From Apoderus coryli (lineage: Eukaryota > Arthropoda > Insecta > Coleoptera > Attelabidae): a stretch of DNA of 64,000 nt. Location: NCBI GenBank assembly GCA_911728435.2, contig OU452211.1:3720001-3784000 (forward strand), written 5' to 3'. Positions 10,160 to 21,639 of the stretch are shown here, one piece after another. The notes under the pieces are model-generated. The model saw nothing but the letters and a program-made list of their open reading frames with translations, was not told the DNA's origin and made no database searches. The translations under genes were made by a program, and so were the position numbers. The stretch's first letter is position 1; every line of letters starts with the position of its first letter.

Positions 10160-12373
10160 TATAATTTAAAATAACTATCCCAATTAAGCACTACCTGTAT
10201 TCGCGACCACAGGGCGACACTGTAAATAACACGACAATCGAATTCCATTTAGAGCATAATCTACATTAAAGTGGCAATTATTCAAAAGTATTATATTATT
10301 TATGGAACACAATATTAATACGAAAACAGTTTTACTTTTCACTTAAATACTTTACACTTAATCGAGTATAACATTTATTTTAGTACTACTAATAAACACC
10401 AACACGAATCAAAATAGTATTCACTGAATTTTAAGATTGATAACTATTGTGATATTTAGTACTACAAGTTTGAACTAGTTGATTTAAAGGCAAACAGTGG
10501 TTTGATTTATTGTTTTATTTCATATCAAATGACACTGTTAAGTAGATAATTTTATTAATTATACACAAACACGTTATTCGTGAGTAAATAACACTAACTG
10601 AACCGATTTGAATTGAGAATCTTTAAAGAAATTTCAAGGCGGAATTTCGTTTTGCTATTATAGGTTTTTGCTTCTGTCAGGTTTATTTTGCTACTACAGC
10701 GCAAGCGAATGTCAATTTTTATGTCATGTGACACCGACATCTATAATCATTACAGTAAATTAGACACATCGACGAACAGAACCCTGTTTTTAGTATAGAA
10801 TTCTGCATACAATAATTCTATATTCCGCCATCTAGTAGACAAAACTGAAAATATTATGCGTCTGTATATTACAGATTTCTATTATCTCCTATGTGTTAAT
10901 ATTGTACAACAAAATAGAAAATGCTAAATATTCAATGAATCCAATGTTGCCAAATTATAAACATTCGAAAAGTGTGAAACTTATTAATTAAAACTTTTTT
11001 TTACTAATATCTAATATACTAGACTTGTTCTTTTCTGTGGAATTTAAATAGTTTAATTTCTAAATACGTATTAATTTTTGGTGAATATGGTAAATTCTTG
11101 TTTAGCGTACAATTCGTAGTAAGAAGGGAAGCGGTATATATCCTCAACAGGTAGGTATGTTCTTAAGGAACAAGGTTATGTTAATATAATTTGTATTTTA
11201 TACAACTAAAAAAAATGTCTACTGTTAAATAAAAAATTAAGAGCTTATCCATTACTTTTTCTTTTTCACCCGATAAATCAATTTACGTTTTAACAACTAG
11301 ACCTAACTAGAGATTTTCCTTGTTCATTTTTGTGTATTCCAATTCTTCCAAAATGGTTTATATAAGTAACATAATTTAATTCAGAACTTTTATCACAGCT
11401 AACATACACAATGTTAGCTGTGCTTTTATCCCAACCATATTTCAAAAAATGGGTTTTTACTACAGATCTAGAAACTTTTCTGGATCTGTGATTTTTACCC
11501 TAAATCATGTGATCAAAATATTCTCCCCTTGTCTGACACAGCGAAACTGAATAGCGTTTTCTCAGTTCCATTATTTCACCGCCTTGTTGCTCCGTCAACA
11601 GTCCATATGTTTGAATAATAAGGTCAATGTTCAACGATCTAACTGAATGTCAAATGTGTCACTTCAAAATGTCAATGGTTTACAGTTTACAATTTAAGTG
11701 AATTTACATTATTTACAACGTTAAATTAATGTTTACAGCTGTTCTGCATATATTTTCTTCTGATAAACACTTAAAAATTAATTATAGAGTAATTTAGATG
11801 TTTATAAATGTTATTTTTACTATTTAGATAAATAGTTAAGTGTTAATTTAAAGATGATTTCATGATTTTATTGGTAACAGTGAATTTTTAAATAAGTAAC
11901 ACCTACTTTAGGAGTTCAACAATTTATAGGATATTCATATTGCATTATAGGTACGTATGTAGTTTGTTAGTAATACTCAAGATAATACAACAGTTGAAAT
12001 AACTAGATGATTTAAACTGGAACAGACATACCTACACAGATTTTTAACTCAAGAAAATTTTGTAGAAATGTAACTGAAGTCAAATAACTGGAATAATATA
12101 CAATGAGGTTAACCTACAGCGTACTAAAATAAGCCAGCTCTTAAACTATACCTCACTTTAAATAATATTGCTAAAAATATAAGGTATTTAAGTAGCATAC
12201 TTATTACTATTATTAGTTCCCTAATACCATTTAGGTACAGACTGTTACCAATGTCAAATCAATAATTCATAAAACTTTGTTTAATCGAACGTCCTATAAC
12301 TATAACAAAATGACAATGCTATTAAAACTTCTATGTCACCAGGCTAGGTTATTTTATTAGTCGTGTAAAAACC
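10160..12373. other. divergent upstream region between NRBP-like and IQUB
   Basis: No coding exon was recognised in 2.2 kb. The part next to 10160 should hold the NRBP-like 5' UTR and promoter; the part before 12374 should hold the IQUB promoter. Two hairpins occur close together. At 11394-11422 there is a perfect 12-bp stem (CACAGCTAACAT) with a 5-base loop. At 11462-11489 there is a 12-bp stem with one G-T pair (ACAGATCTAGAA). No convincing TATA box was assigned. Confidence 0.5.
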
Positions 12374-14485
12374 ATGTCCCGAGCTTCATTATTACTTGCC
12401 GATTTGGAATTAAGAGTTGATTTTGATTATGAAACATTCAAAGCTGAAACAGCACGAAAAGAATATGAAGAACATAATGTACAAACTACAGTTAAGTTTT
12501 ATACACCAGATGCAAAAGTTTTTACAAAATCATACCCAAGTAATTCGCTGATATCATATATAAAAAATACACTAGTTGAATTGTTTAATTTACCATACAA
12601 CTGTATTGACCTTTTGCACCGAGAGGAACCGATTTCAGATGATGTGAAGCTAAATAAATTCAAAACAGATAAATACGGTATATTGGAATTTAAACTCTTA
12701 AGTAATGATCGTTCTGTTAAAATTCATGTGGAAGATGCTTATAAAGACTTAACTGTACCAGATATTTTAACCGTTAGAATTCCCAATGATGATAACGGCG
12801 AAATTAATGAGATTGTTGTTGAGGTCGAGAACCAAGCGATAGAGAAACCTTACATCGGTGGTTATAAAGATGTTAGAACTGGCATACAATATCATCATGG
12901 ATTTACTCAAACTGGACCTCCGGAGCCTAAAGTTTCATCCGAACTGAAGAACCATAGAGATACTCAGACCTACGATATGCGCAATCGGATTACTGAAAAA
13001 GAGTATGACCGTGCAACTCAAATGCATAATAAAGAGATTTATATTACTAATGTTACGGATAAAATTATAACAGCTCGTGCATACGAAAGTGCTGATGATC
13101 GTGAAAAACGTTTGGATATTGAAGCTAAGGTGCGTACGATTCAACGTTATTTCCGTGCATGGAAAATGCGACTAGCTTTAAAGCAACTAAGTGCAGAATA
13201 TCATAAAAGACTGCAAATGGAACAAGAGCGAGAGGAACGAGAACGTATGGAAGATGAACAACGTCGAAAGAAGGATTTAATAGGAAAAGTATTCCCAATG
13301 AAATCTGAGGACTTTGCCATGCTCTACAATATGGTTGAACGCTGGAAAAAAGCTGAAATCGAACGGATTTGTATGTACTATTGTGGCGCTGCAAAAATTA
13401 CTGAATTCTATTTGTTACTCGACAAAGAAGTTGAGATTCTTCAGTCAATTGAAAGGTTACGATTAAAGGTTAATAATGATAATGAAACGAAGAAAATTGT
13501 AGAATTTTTTAAAGCAATTGGAAATCCACTGCGATGGGAAAGTGATTATAAACAAATACCGATTACGATGGATACGTTAGAGACCCAAAAAGGTCGTGAA
13601 TACTTTGAGTTGTACCAAAAGTTATGTAACAAAAATGCAAGTAAAACTCAAAGAATCCAAGCATATATTGATATTAAAGATTACCTTAAATCACATAACT
13701 GTAATGCGAGTAGTGAAATTGTAAGACTAATTGATAGAGCCTGTGAACTTTTAGCTCGTGGTATGGAAGAGAAAAATCTTCGGATTTTGCATAAGCGTAT
13801 TGAAGCACTTGTGTATCACCACTTCAAATCAACTGAGTGTAATGAAGGTGTTACTAATCATATTAACAAAACAAAGGTGCAAAAAATGATGAAAGATCTG
13901 ATGTATTGTCAGAGCTGTCGCAGACTTAAACCGATTGAAGCATTCACATTACATGCACGTTTAGAAAAAGTTAGAATGTGTTCTGCATGTAAATGGTTGG
14001 ATAACGCTGAGGAGCCACTAATCGACTTATCACCATACAAGTTTATTTTGAGGCAAATCCGAAATTACGAGCGTTTGCACCAAGGAACTTCTTCAATCGT
14101 GTTTATACTACAAGATCGCGATATCCATTTTATCACAACATATATTTGGCATGGGCATTCAGCACTATCGGAGAACAGCGATATATATGGCCTTCGATTG
14201 GTGCGTTGGCAGAAGGACAAAGAATGGTCACCGTGGAATTGTATCTTATTGACTACCGATGAAGCGAAATGCCATTTACGAATGGACGATTTACGTGAGA
14301 TTTATGAGGAAGAATTTATGAATCATGTGTTTAATAAACATGCGTTGGCAAGGAAGCATTTCCCGCAATTGTTGGAATACGATAGGCATTTCTCTGAGTT
14401 TGCTCGGAATGATCGTAGATTGCATGATGATTCGAGTTACTATAATATACCGGAAAAAGAAAAATGTTTGGAAAATATTGAATAA
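12374..14485 (+). CDS. IQUB: IQ and ubiquitin-like domain protein (IQUB)
   Basis: A 703-residue protein in one uninterrupted exon, starting at ATG 12374 (context AAAACCATG). A ubiquitin-like fold spans about residues 36-110 (TVKFYTPDAKVFTKSYPSNS onward). An IQ motif lies at about 250-268 (VRTIQRYFRAWKMR), followed by a charged coiled-coil rich in E and R. The long C-terminal region carries two CxxC pairs (CQSC and CSAC at about residues 511-538), resembling a zinc-binding turn. IQUB homologues act in cilia and flagella, associated with axonemal radial spokes; in insects, expression in testis is therefore expected (inference). Human IQUB is somewhat longer (about 790 aa) and has many exons, so the single exon here is notable. 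The stop codon overlaps an AATAAA. High confidence. Confidence 0.93.
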   Translation: MSRASLLLADLELRVDFDYETFKAETARKEYEEHNVQTTVKFYTPDAKVFTKSYPSNSLISYIKNTLVELFNLPYNCIDLLHREEPISDDVKLNKFKTDKYGILEFKLLSNDRSVKIHVEDAYKDLTVPDILTVRIPNDDNGEINEIVVEVENQAIEKPYIGGYKDVRTGIQYHHGFTQTGPPEPKVSSELKNHRDTQTYDMRNRITEKEYDRATQMHNKEIYITNVTDKIITARAYESADDREKRLDIEAKVRTIQRYFRAWKMRLALKQLSAEYHKRLQMEQEREERERMEDEQRRKKDLIGKVFPMKSEDFAMLYNMVERWKKAEIERICMYYCGAAKITEFYLLLDKEVEILQSIERLRLKVNNDNETKKIVEFFKAIGNPLRWESDYKQIPITMDTLETQKGREYFELYQKLCNKNASKTQRIQAYIDIKDYLKSHNCNASSEIVRLIDRACELLARGMEEKNLRILHKRIEALVYHHFKSTECNEGVTNHINKTKVQKMMKDLMYCQSCRRLKPIEAFTLHARLEKVRMCSACKWLDNAEEPLIDLSPYKFILRQIRNYERLHQGTSSIVFILQDRDIHFITTYIWHGHSALSENSDIYGLRLVRWQKDKEWSPWNCILLTTDEAKCHLRMDDLREIYEEEFMNHVFNKHALARKHFPQLLEYDRHFSEFARNDRRLHDDSSYYNIPEKEKCLENIE

Positions 14486-14539
14486 AATTACTTAGTAGAA
14501 TTTTCAAATTGTGGTTATTTTAAATTTTAATAACTAAAT

Positions 14540-14700
14540 AATATATAATAACTCGAATATGTGGTGGGACAGCCACAGTGTTTTGTGCAGGCTGGTAGAG
14601 AATATGTGTTTTCTTTATATTCAGTTCAAGCCCGATACTGCTGTATGCGCTATTCAATGCATTTAGTATCTATTGAAGATCCTCTTCTGCATCAGCTAGC
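14540..14700 (-). pseudogene. non-LTR reverse transcriptase scrap
   Basis: The minus strand encodes ADAEEDLQ, then ILNALNSAYSSIGLELNIKK and THILYQPA. This is the segment after the YADD box in many LINE reverse transcriptases, where IKKTxVLYQP is conserved. A stop interrupts it. It is a short remnant between IQUB and the Kelch gene. Confidence 0.55.
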
Positions 14701-15232
14701 TAGGAGTTCGTGTTGAACCGATGCCAGACTTAAGATTCTCTTACATAGTTGCCAGAAGAAACTCACTAGAGAGACGTTCCGCTCGGATCTCTTGATTTTA
14801 CTAGTCATTCAGAACCCTTGACATTACTCTTAAAATTACCTCAGATCATTATGAAATTGTACAGTGAAAATGGCGATAAATCAATATCACAAACTGACGA
14901 GACCAATAATGCATCGAATTTTATATAATTTATTGCCGTCTATCGAACACAAACATTACCTTTTTGGCAATTGTGTTTAATATAGCAAATTTACATGCTC
15001 AATAAATTAAACCTTCGTAGTCTGCGTAGACAAGTAAAGCTCCCTGACCTGATTCGGAGCTTTATGCCATAAAATGTTGTAAGCAACCGTTCATACTTTT
15101 GAAAATGTCACTGTAATCTCTTACGGTGTTTAACAAAATCAATTATCACAGAATCATTAGGTACTGAACCGTATTTATTCAATAAGCTAGTATCCAGTAA
15201 TCATTTTTTGATTTTTTGTTCTAGAATCGAAA

Positions 15233-18200
15233 ATGACTCGCACAAAAGACCGATACCTCCATGATAAACCTCAGAACCTCAATACGACTTTATATCAGCA
15301 TTCCTCACACCTTGCAAGTCTACTAGACGGTCTTAATAGTTTACGATTAAAGGGGGAACTTTTGGACGTTACCTTAGTGGTTGAAGGTACATATTTTAAA
15401 GCGCATAAAGCAGTTTTATCAGCATGTAGTGATTATTTTCGAGCCATGTTTACAGATAATATGTTGGAGGCTAGAAAAGATGAGATTTGTCTCAACGGAA
15501 TAACTGCAAAAGGTGAGTATTGTAATTTAATAGAATTTTTTGTATTTAAAAACTAACTAGTGTTATCCCTCCAACCCCTAATCCTATTTAAGCCAAATTA
15601 AGCGAAGGAAAATGTAGTTTAAATGGCTTAACTTTAAGATTCTTATTGCAGTCATTAATGGATTTGTCACAATCCTCGATGCTGTCGCTGTGAAGTAATT
15701 CTTATTGATCGTTTGAACTTGTGCCAAAAACGATGGTGCACTATGCTGGTAAAATTAGAGCACAGTGAATATAACCAACACATTCTACCACAATTTCGGT
15801 CTTGCCGAATCAGAACGTATAAGCTTTAATTTCGCCGTCATAATCATACTTAAACCCATTTCATGTTGCGACTTATATCCAATTCGCCGCTGATTTTGTT
15901 TGAAAATCTACACATTTCATCATCATCAGAGAGTTCTCTAATTATGATTGTTCGTAATTATCGTTCACTGTTTCCACGTTTTCATCGGTTGTTACTCTTT
16001 TGGGGAAACCAGGTCGCTCGGCATCTTCAACGTCTTCACGATCGAAGTGAAAAATTAAATATACACATTAAAGCCTTCACTTTTTAAAGTAAGTTCGAGT
16101 CATGTTTAAATTATTCTATTAATTCCGTAGGCTTTAATCAAATCTTAGACTATGCTTACACTTCACGAATTGCACTGAATCTTGCGAATGTTCAGGACGT
16201 ATTGGAAGCTGCATCTCATGTGCAAATGGAACATTGCATACAAGCATGCGCAAACTATTTAGAGTCACAGATTGATATCGAAAATTGTGTTGATATCGCT
16301 ACAATCGCTGAAACGTATTGTCTTAGCCAATTACGATTAATGGTGAGTATATGCTTAGTTTTCCCTGTTAAAACTTTATAGAATGATGGACTTGAAATTT
16401 ATAGAACAAAGATTCTTTGAGATAAAATTCTTTGGTTTGTTAATTTCTTGATTTATTTCTATAAAAATTTCAGGTATACAGGTTTATGAGTGGTCATTTA
16501 TTAGAATTTTCGACAACCCAAGAATTCTATCGTTTATTGCCATCACAATTGGAAAATTTATTAGCCTACGATTTTCCAGTTGACTGTTCAGAAGCAGAAG
16601 TGCTGCGCGTAGTGTTAGCATGGTTTTTCCATGTTGATAATCAAGAGTAAGTTAGCTTTGTACACTGTTTTATCTAAATAATTCATTTTTTTCTTCAGTT
16701 TAGATGTGCGTTTATCGTATGCTATGCGCATAATGAAATACATACATTTCCAAGAAATCTCAAGGCGAAAATTGGATAGTATTTTGGAGAAAGTGTTTGA
16801 AGATAGGAAATATGAGTTTCAGTTCATTTATCGGATTATTTTACAGGAGGTAAGTTTTTGTTGAAACTTTTTAAACTGTAGGTTTAGCCTTTCGAATGTA
16901 GTGCCTCCCATGTCTTTAAATAAATCACCTTGATGGTGGAGTTCATTTGTCGGATGTTCCAAGGACGAAGTGTACGAAATGACCGCAGTTGGTGAGGAAA
17001 AACATCTTATTTCACCGTCCAACGCATTCCAATGACTAAAATCAACGAATTCAAGTGCGTATTGTCCTCCCAACACAGCATATTCACTACATCTTCCTCT
17101 CACTGACTTATTTGTTTCCTAACCTCTAAACTGGCTTTCCTCTATCCTGTAAATGTGTATTTTCAGGAGCCTAACGGATGGCACTTGATTAGAACGCCGC
17201 TGTAAAAAACGGTAGGGTAGTTCAAAGATTGCAATTACGAGGTGTTTTTGTTTCATCTGTCAGCAAATTCCCATACACCAAGTTACTGGATCTGCTACTG
17301 TTTCAGTTTCCAGGCAAAATGCACCATAGCCCATAAATATGTGTTCCCAAATAGTTCGTCCACTTCAAGGGATAATATCGGATCTCTATTTCGTTTGCCA
17401 GTCCTCTTATGAGCAAGAATGGCGATGTTCACTGGCCACCTCTTTCTCCGGACTCGTACGTATGGGAGTACTTAAAAAACCAGCCTTTCAAAGTAGGACT
17501 CTTCAGGATTCCAGGTAAAGTGGTCGCAGTAGTGTTAGAAAAGCTGCGCAATGTTATGAGCAGTTTGGCAATGATCCTACAAAAATATATGCGATCAAAT
17601 GGAGCCCAGTTTTCGGGCATTATTTTAAAAAATATATAATTGTTTTATTTTTTGTGCAGCCTCAAAATTTTCCCCTTCAGTGGCAATAATATTGGCTATT
17701 GATAGCATCTTTTACCATGTAAAATTTTAATTTGTTCGTATTTTACTAGGTCTACGTCCAAGCGACACCAAAACGTTCAATTCTGGATGTGGCAGTTGGA
17801 CAAAATTTGCTCAACTCTCGAGGTATGCAAATGGCATTATTAAAAATCGGTGGATTTGGTTCAAATGGCATTACCAACGAAATTACATATTGTTTTGGTA
17901 ATGAGAGGAAATGGAAGCATTTAACATCAATTCCACATGTGGACCAATGTAACTATGGTACTGCTGTGTTCGATAATGAGTTGTATATTGTTGGAGGATG
18001 TTTTAATCAATCGTTGCAGGAAAATATCCATCCGTTCGGGTTTAAGTACAGTCCCAGGTAACTTTTATTGCTAGATTGAATCCAGCTTTTGCTCCCTGTT
18101 TATCCCTGCTCTGATAAATTCCTGAGTTCTTTTTTTTCTGAAAAAATTATAAAAGCGTAAACAAATTACGGTTATCGCGATCGATTTCGGATTTATTTCA

Positions 18201-21200
18201 GCATTTTATAAAATGTCCTATATTTTATTCATCGCAATTAACTTCCTGTTCTCTAATTTTGAACGGCGTATCGGCGATTGTTTTGAAAGTGGTGCCGCGA
18301 CAATTACACACTAGGTTTGAACTCGTACCGTAAATTAGCTAACAGCAGTGTTATCGGGAAACTGCTCATGGCTTTAAATAATAGTAATAAAACCTTTTTT
18401 TTTTGTTTTCATAAGGATCTACAGTTTGTATTTCTTAAAGCCAATTGATAAACTTTGACGTTAAAGCTACCGTTGTTTTATATCTCCGCGCGTTTTTACT
18501 AGAACAGAAAAATACTTATTAGAAAGAACTTTTACTTCCTCGTACACGTGGTCCTCTCCAGGAGAAAAATAATGGTAATCCTCTTGATACGCCATCAAAA
18601 AAAAAGCAAAAAAATTGGAACGATATATTTTAACAGCGTTTAATAAAACACCCCGTTAAATAATAACCAACTACTTCCCAAAGATCAGTGAAATCTATAC
18701 TAAGTATAGAATTTACTTCCAAAGATCGACCTGCGTGAGACTGAACTCGAACTGAAAGCTGAACTTGCTCCTAAATGTTTAAACGGCCTGTCTCCAAGTG
18801 ACGTTTCAACGCATTATGATTGGTCAAACGGCAAAAGATGAAACTTGGCGATCCCTAGTGTAACGTCAAGCTTCAGACGGCTCCATATCTCTTAGCGTTG
18901 CGGCAAACGTCAAACGGTAGCGTGAACGTCTGCGTTTATAAATTGGTCTTTACTCTGTTACACGCTGTATTCAAAAGTATAAATTTTAGGTATAACAAAT
19001 GGTCAACCTTGTCGCCTATGAAAATCGAAAGATGTCGCTTCAGTCTCAACGTAATGGATGACATGCTTTATGCTGTAGGTGGAGCTAGTGAAGGTGATGA
19101 AAATGATACCACTAGCACGTGTGAGTGCTATAATCCAAGGTTATTACTTTTTTTTTTGTAGCTTTAAAATAATTTTAGTGGATTTTTCAATAACTTAACA
19201 TTTATTTTCCTAGTTGACATCGATTTGTTTTAAAGATATAATTTTTTCCTGTACAAAGCTTGCTAAGGAGTGTCACAATGACCGAAAGGAAATGTCATTT
19301 ATGGTTTTTAAAAGCTATGAAATTGTTGTTTGCAGAATGGACACCTGGTATACAATCCCTGATCTACCAATTTATCTTACGCAACACGCTGGTGCAGTAA
19401 GTTGTGATAAAAGCCTAACGAACGGACAACATCTATACATTAGTGGTGGGCTGGATAGAGATAACGGATGCGTTTCGTCATTATTTTGTTATAATCCTCG
19501 TACACAACGATGGAAACAGCGTGCTCCCATGGTAAAACCGCGCGCTGATCACGTTATGATATCTGTAGGGAAATGTTTGTATGTTTGCGGTGGATGGACT
19601 GACGATACTGAATTGAGACAGCGGCCGTTAATTGACACAATCGACGTATATGATATTGAGAATGATTGTTGGAAGGTAAAATATGTTCCAATGTTTTTAT
19701 ACCCAAGTTACCATTGAACAAGAGCAACCTTTAGGTACATAAAGCTCCAGAGATTAAGGAGAATTAAAATAAAAAAGAGCCTTAAAAAACTCCCTCCAAA
19801 AAATATGTTTGGTTTGGTCAAGTCCTCCACGGGGCTGGTTTAAATTGACACTACTGGTCCACAATCAATAAATTCATTCAGAAAATGAATAAATTGGATT
19901 TAAAACTTCACATTCAAATATTGGAACCGGGTAAAATTGGGTTTGGTTTAAGATTCCACATAACAAACAGCTCAATCATCTTAATGAAGTGGGTGAGCTG
20001 TCCCTTAGGTAGGAGGGCTACTTCCAGAATGTTGGAAATCTAATTTTTTCTACGGATGGACAGGAACAACCCCATTACATATTCCGTAGTCTCATCATCT
20101 TTCAGGCACATCTTCGAAAGGTGATGATGAATCAACCGATAGTTATTAGTGTATAGTTCCATCAGGCGTCGAAGATCAGATCTACTCACGTCTGGTTCTT
20201 GGTTTTGGTGGATGTCCTTATTCAGGCATTAATATGTATATCGCAGTACCGTACGCTATGCCAATTGGAGGTTCTGGTCCGGTAAGTCTTCTTCTCTCTA
20301 AACAAGAGTGGCCCGGAATCTTGAGCCGTCAGGTTATTGTTTTTCTCGATATTTGGGAGTCTGTTTTGCTATTTTCACAATATTCTTGATGATGATCTTG
20401 ATGGGTTGAGAGACATTGTGCAATGATTGTTGTCTACTTCCGTAAATCCCGGTCTCAGTTTGTGTTTCAATCATGTGTAAAGCAGGTATGATTTGCAGGA
20501 TCCATTGCTACCATGGCGAATCCGTTGATTTCTGCTTCGAAACAGGATGTTATTAGGAAGTTCATTCCTTCATTCTCAAAATGCTGTGACTTTCAATGTC
20601 AATCAGCAGTCTGATCTATTGGTATAATCTGTAGGTAGTCCCTCTGGCCACCTTTTCCAAAACTATATGGAGAGTGGTTAAATCCAGAAGTACTTTCATA
20701 GCTGCTGACTTTGTGATGGTGATCATCCGCCAGTTAGAACCTAATTTGGTTTAAGGCAGCTTTGTAGGAGACCCAGCTCTTAAGTAAACGATGAGGCGAT
20801 TTATATCATTTTTTGTTTCTCATCTTTGTCCGATCCAGAATGTTCTCCTAGTGAAGTAACATGAGTCAACGTCCGTTCTCTCTGCCGCTATTCCAGGACT
20901 TTTCTCTTCGGTAGGGGAACTTACTAGTTTCTGTTTCTATAAACAGTTTCACAAGTAGTTGGGGAAGGAAACTCGGTCACAGCAGGCAATATACTTTGGG
21001 AGTACCCACCCGTATCCTAAAGGCGTCGTTAGAGACACCATTCATCTACTAGACACCTTTAAATTACGTTGTAGTGCCGTTTACGAAAATATTCGCCCCG
21101 ACACGAAGGGGGGCTCCACGTGGAGGCAAGTTCTAACATATTAAATTTTCTACAGGTCATCACAAAAGTGCCAACGCCTCGTTACCACGCCGGCATAGTA

Positions 21201-21413
21201 TGCGTGGATAACAAAATCTATTTTATTGGTGGCTTCCATGGTGATGCAATGTTTGACAAAGATACTGCCGCTATTGAGTATTACGATATCGAAAACAACA
21301 AATGGACTATTGAAGATAAGTACCCAAAAGATATTTGGGAACACACTTGTGCCACTTTGTATATACCGAAATGTCGAGATGATATGGATGTTATGAGTTA
21401 CAGCACGAAATAA
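15233..21413 (+). CDS. BTB-BACK-Kelch protein, KLHL26/9/13 class
   Basis: Eight coding exons can be joined in frame: 15233-15512, 16131-16342, 16474-16646, 16699-16849, 17750-18057, 18990-19139, 19336-19675 and 21156-21413. They total 1,872 nt, or 623 aa, and all junctions are GT/AG with matching phases. A BTB domain covers about residues 35-145 (LLDVTLVVEGTYFKAHKAVL), then BACK to about 270, then six kelch blades marked by GG doublets (KIGGFG, IVGGCF, AVGGAS, ISGGLD, VCGGWT, FIGGFH). Such proteins are substrate adaptors of CUL3 ubiquitin ligases: BTB binds CUL3 and the propeller binds the substrate. The BTB wording (AHKAVLSACSDYFRAMFTDN) is nearest KLHL26 and KLHL9/13; I do not assign one ortholog. 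A CTAG acceptor at 15221-15224 suggests a 5' UTR intron. Introns 4 and 7 hold transposon remnants. Confidence 0.92.
17400..17640 (+). pseudogene. mariner-like transposase remnant in Kelch intron 4
   Basis: The frame SKNGDVHWPPLSPDSYVWEY, then LKNQPFK, matches the third catalytic block (WPPxSPDLxxLDFFLWGYLK) of the DD41D-type transposases in this window, with several residues lost. The rest of the frame is degraded. It sits wholly within intron 4 of the Kelch gene. Confidence 0.5.
20090..20900 (-). pseudogene. decayed LINE RNase H/C-terminal region in Kelch intron 7
   Basis: The minus strand at about 20090-20215 reads LRRLMELYTNNYRLIHHHLS and KMCLKDDETTEYV. This resembles the segment after RNase H in R1/Jockey-like polyproteins, which has the pattern LxGHxxLxxHLxKMGL with EDETxEHVL. 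A possible RNase H piece (QAEINGFAMVAMD) lies near 20500. Stops are frequent and family assignment is tentative. Confidence 0.4.
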
Positions 21414-21612
21414 TATAACAAGCTGTTGGTTACTGTTCTTTGATTGAGATAGTTTTTAAGAGATATTATTTATTGAGATTTTTATATGAGACATGTTTTG
21501 TATTATTAGACATATATTTTTCTAAAATATCTGACTTGTTATTTAACCTTAACCATACTACAAATATTTCTTTGCAAATCTTAATTAGCAAGTAGTACAG
21601 TAACAACGAAAC

Positions 21613-21618
21613 AATAAA
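21613..21618 (+). terminator. probable polyadenylation signal of the Kelch gene
   Basis: AATAAA about 200 nt after the stop codon at 21411-21413, immediately before the satellite array begins. Confidence 0.5.
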
Positions 21619-21639
21619 AAATAAGAACATCATTAAGAG

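Noticed and set aside
12935..13394. Minus-strand frames opposite IQUB
   Set aside because: They are antisense shadows of a well-supported gene.
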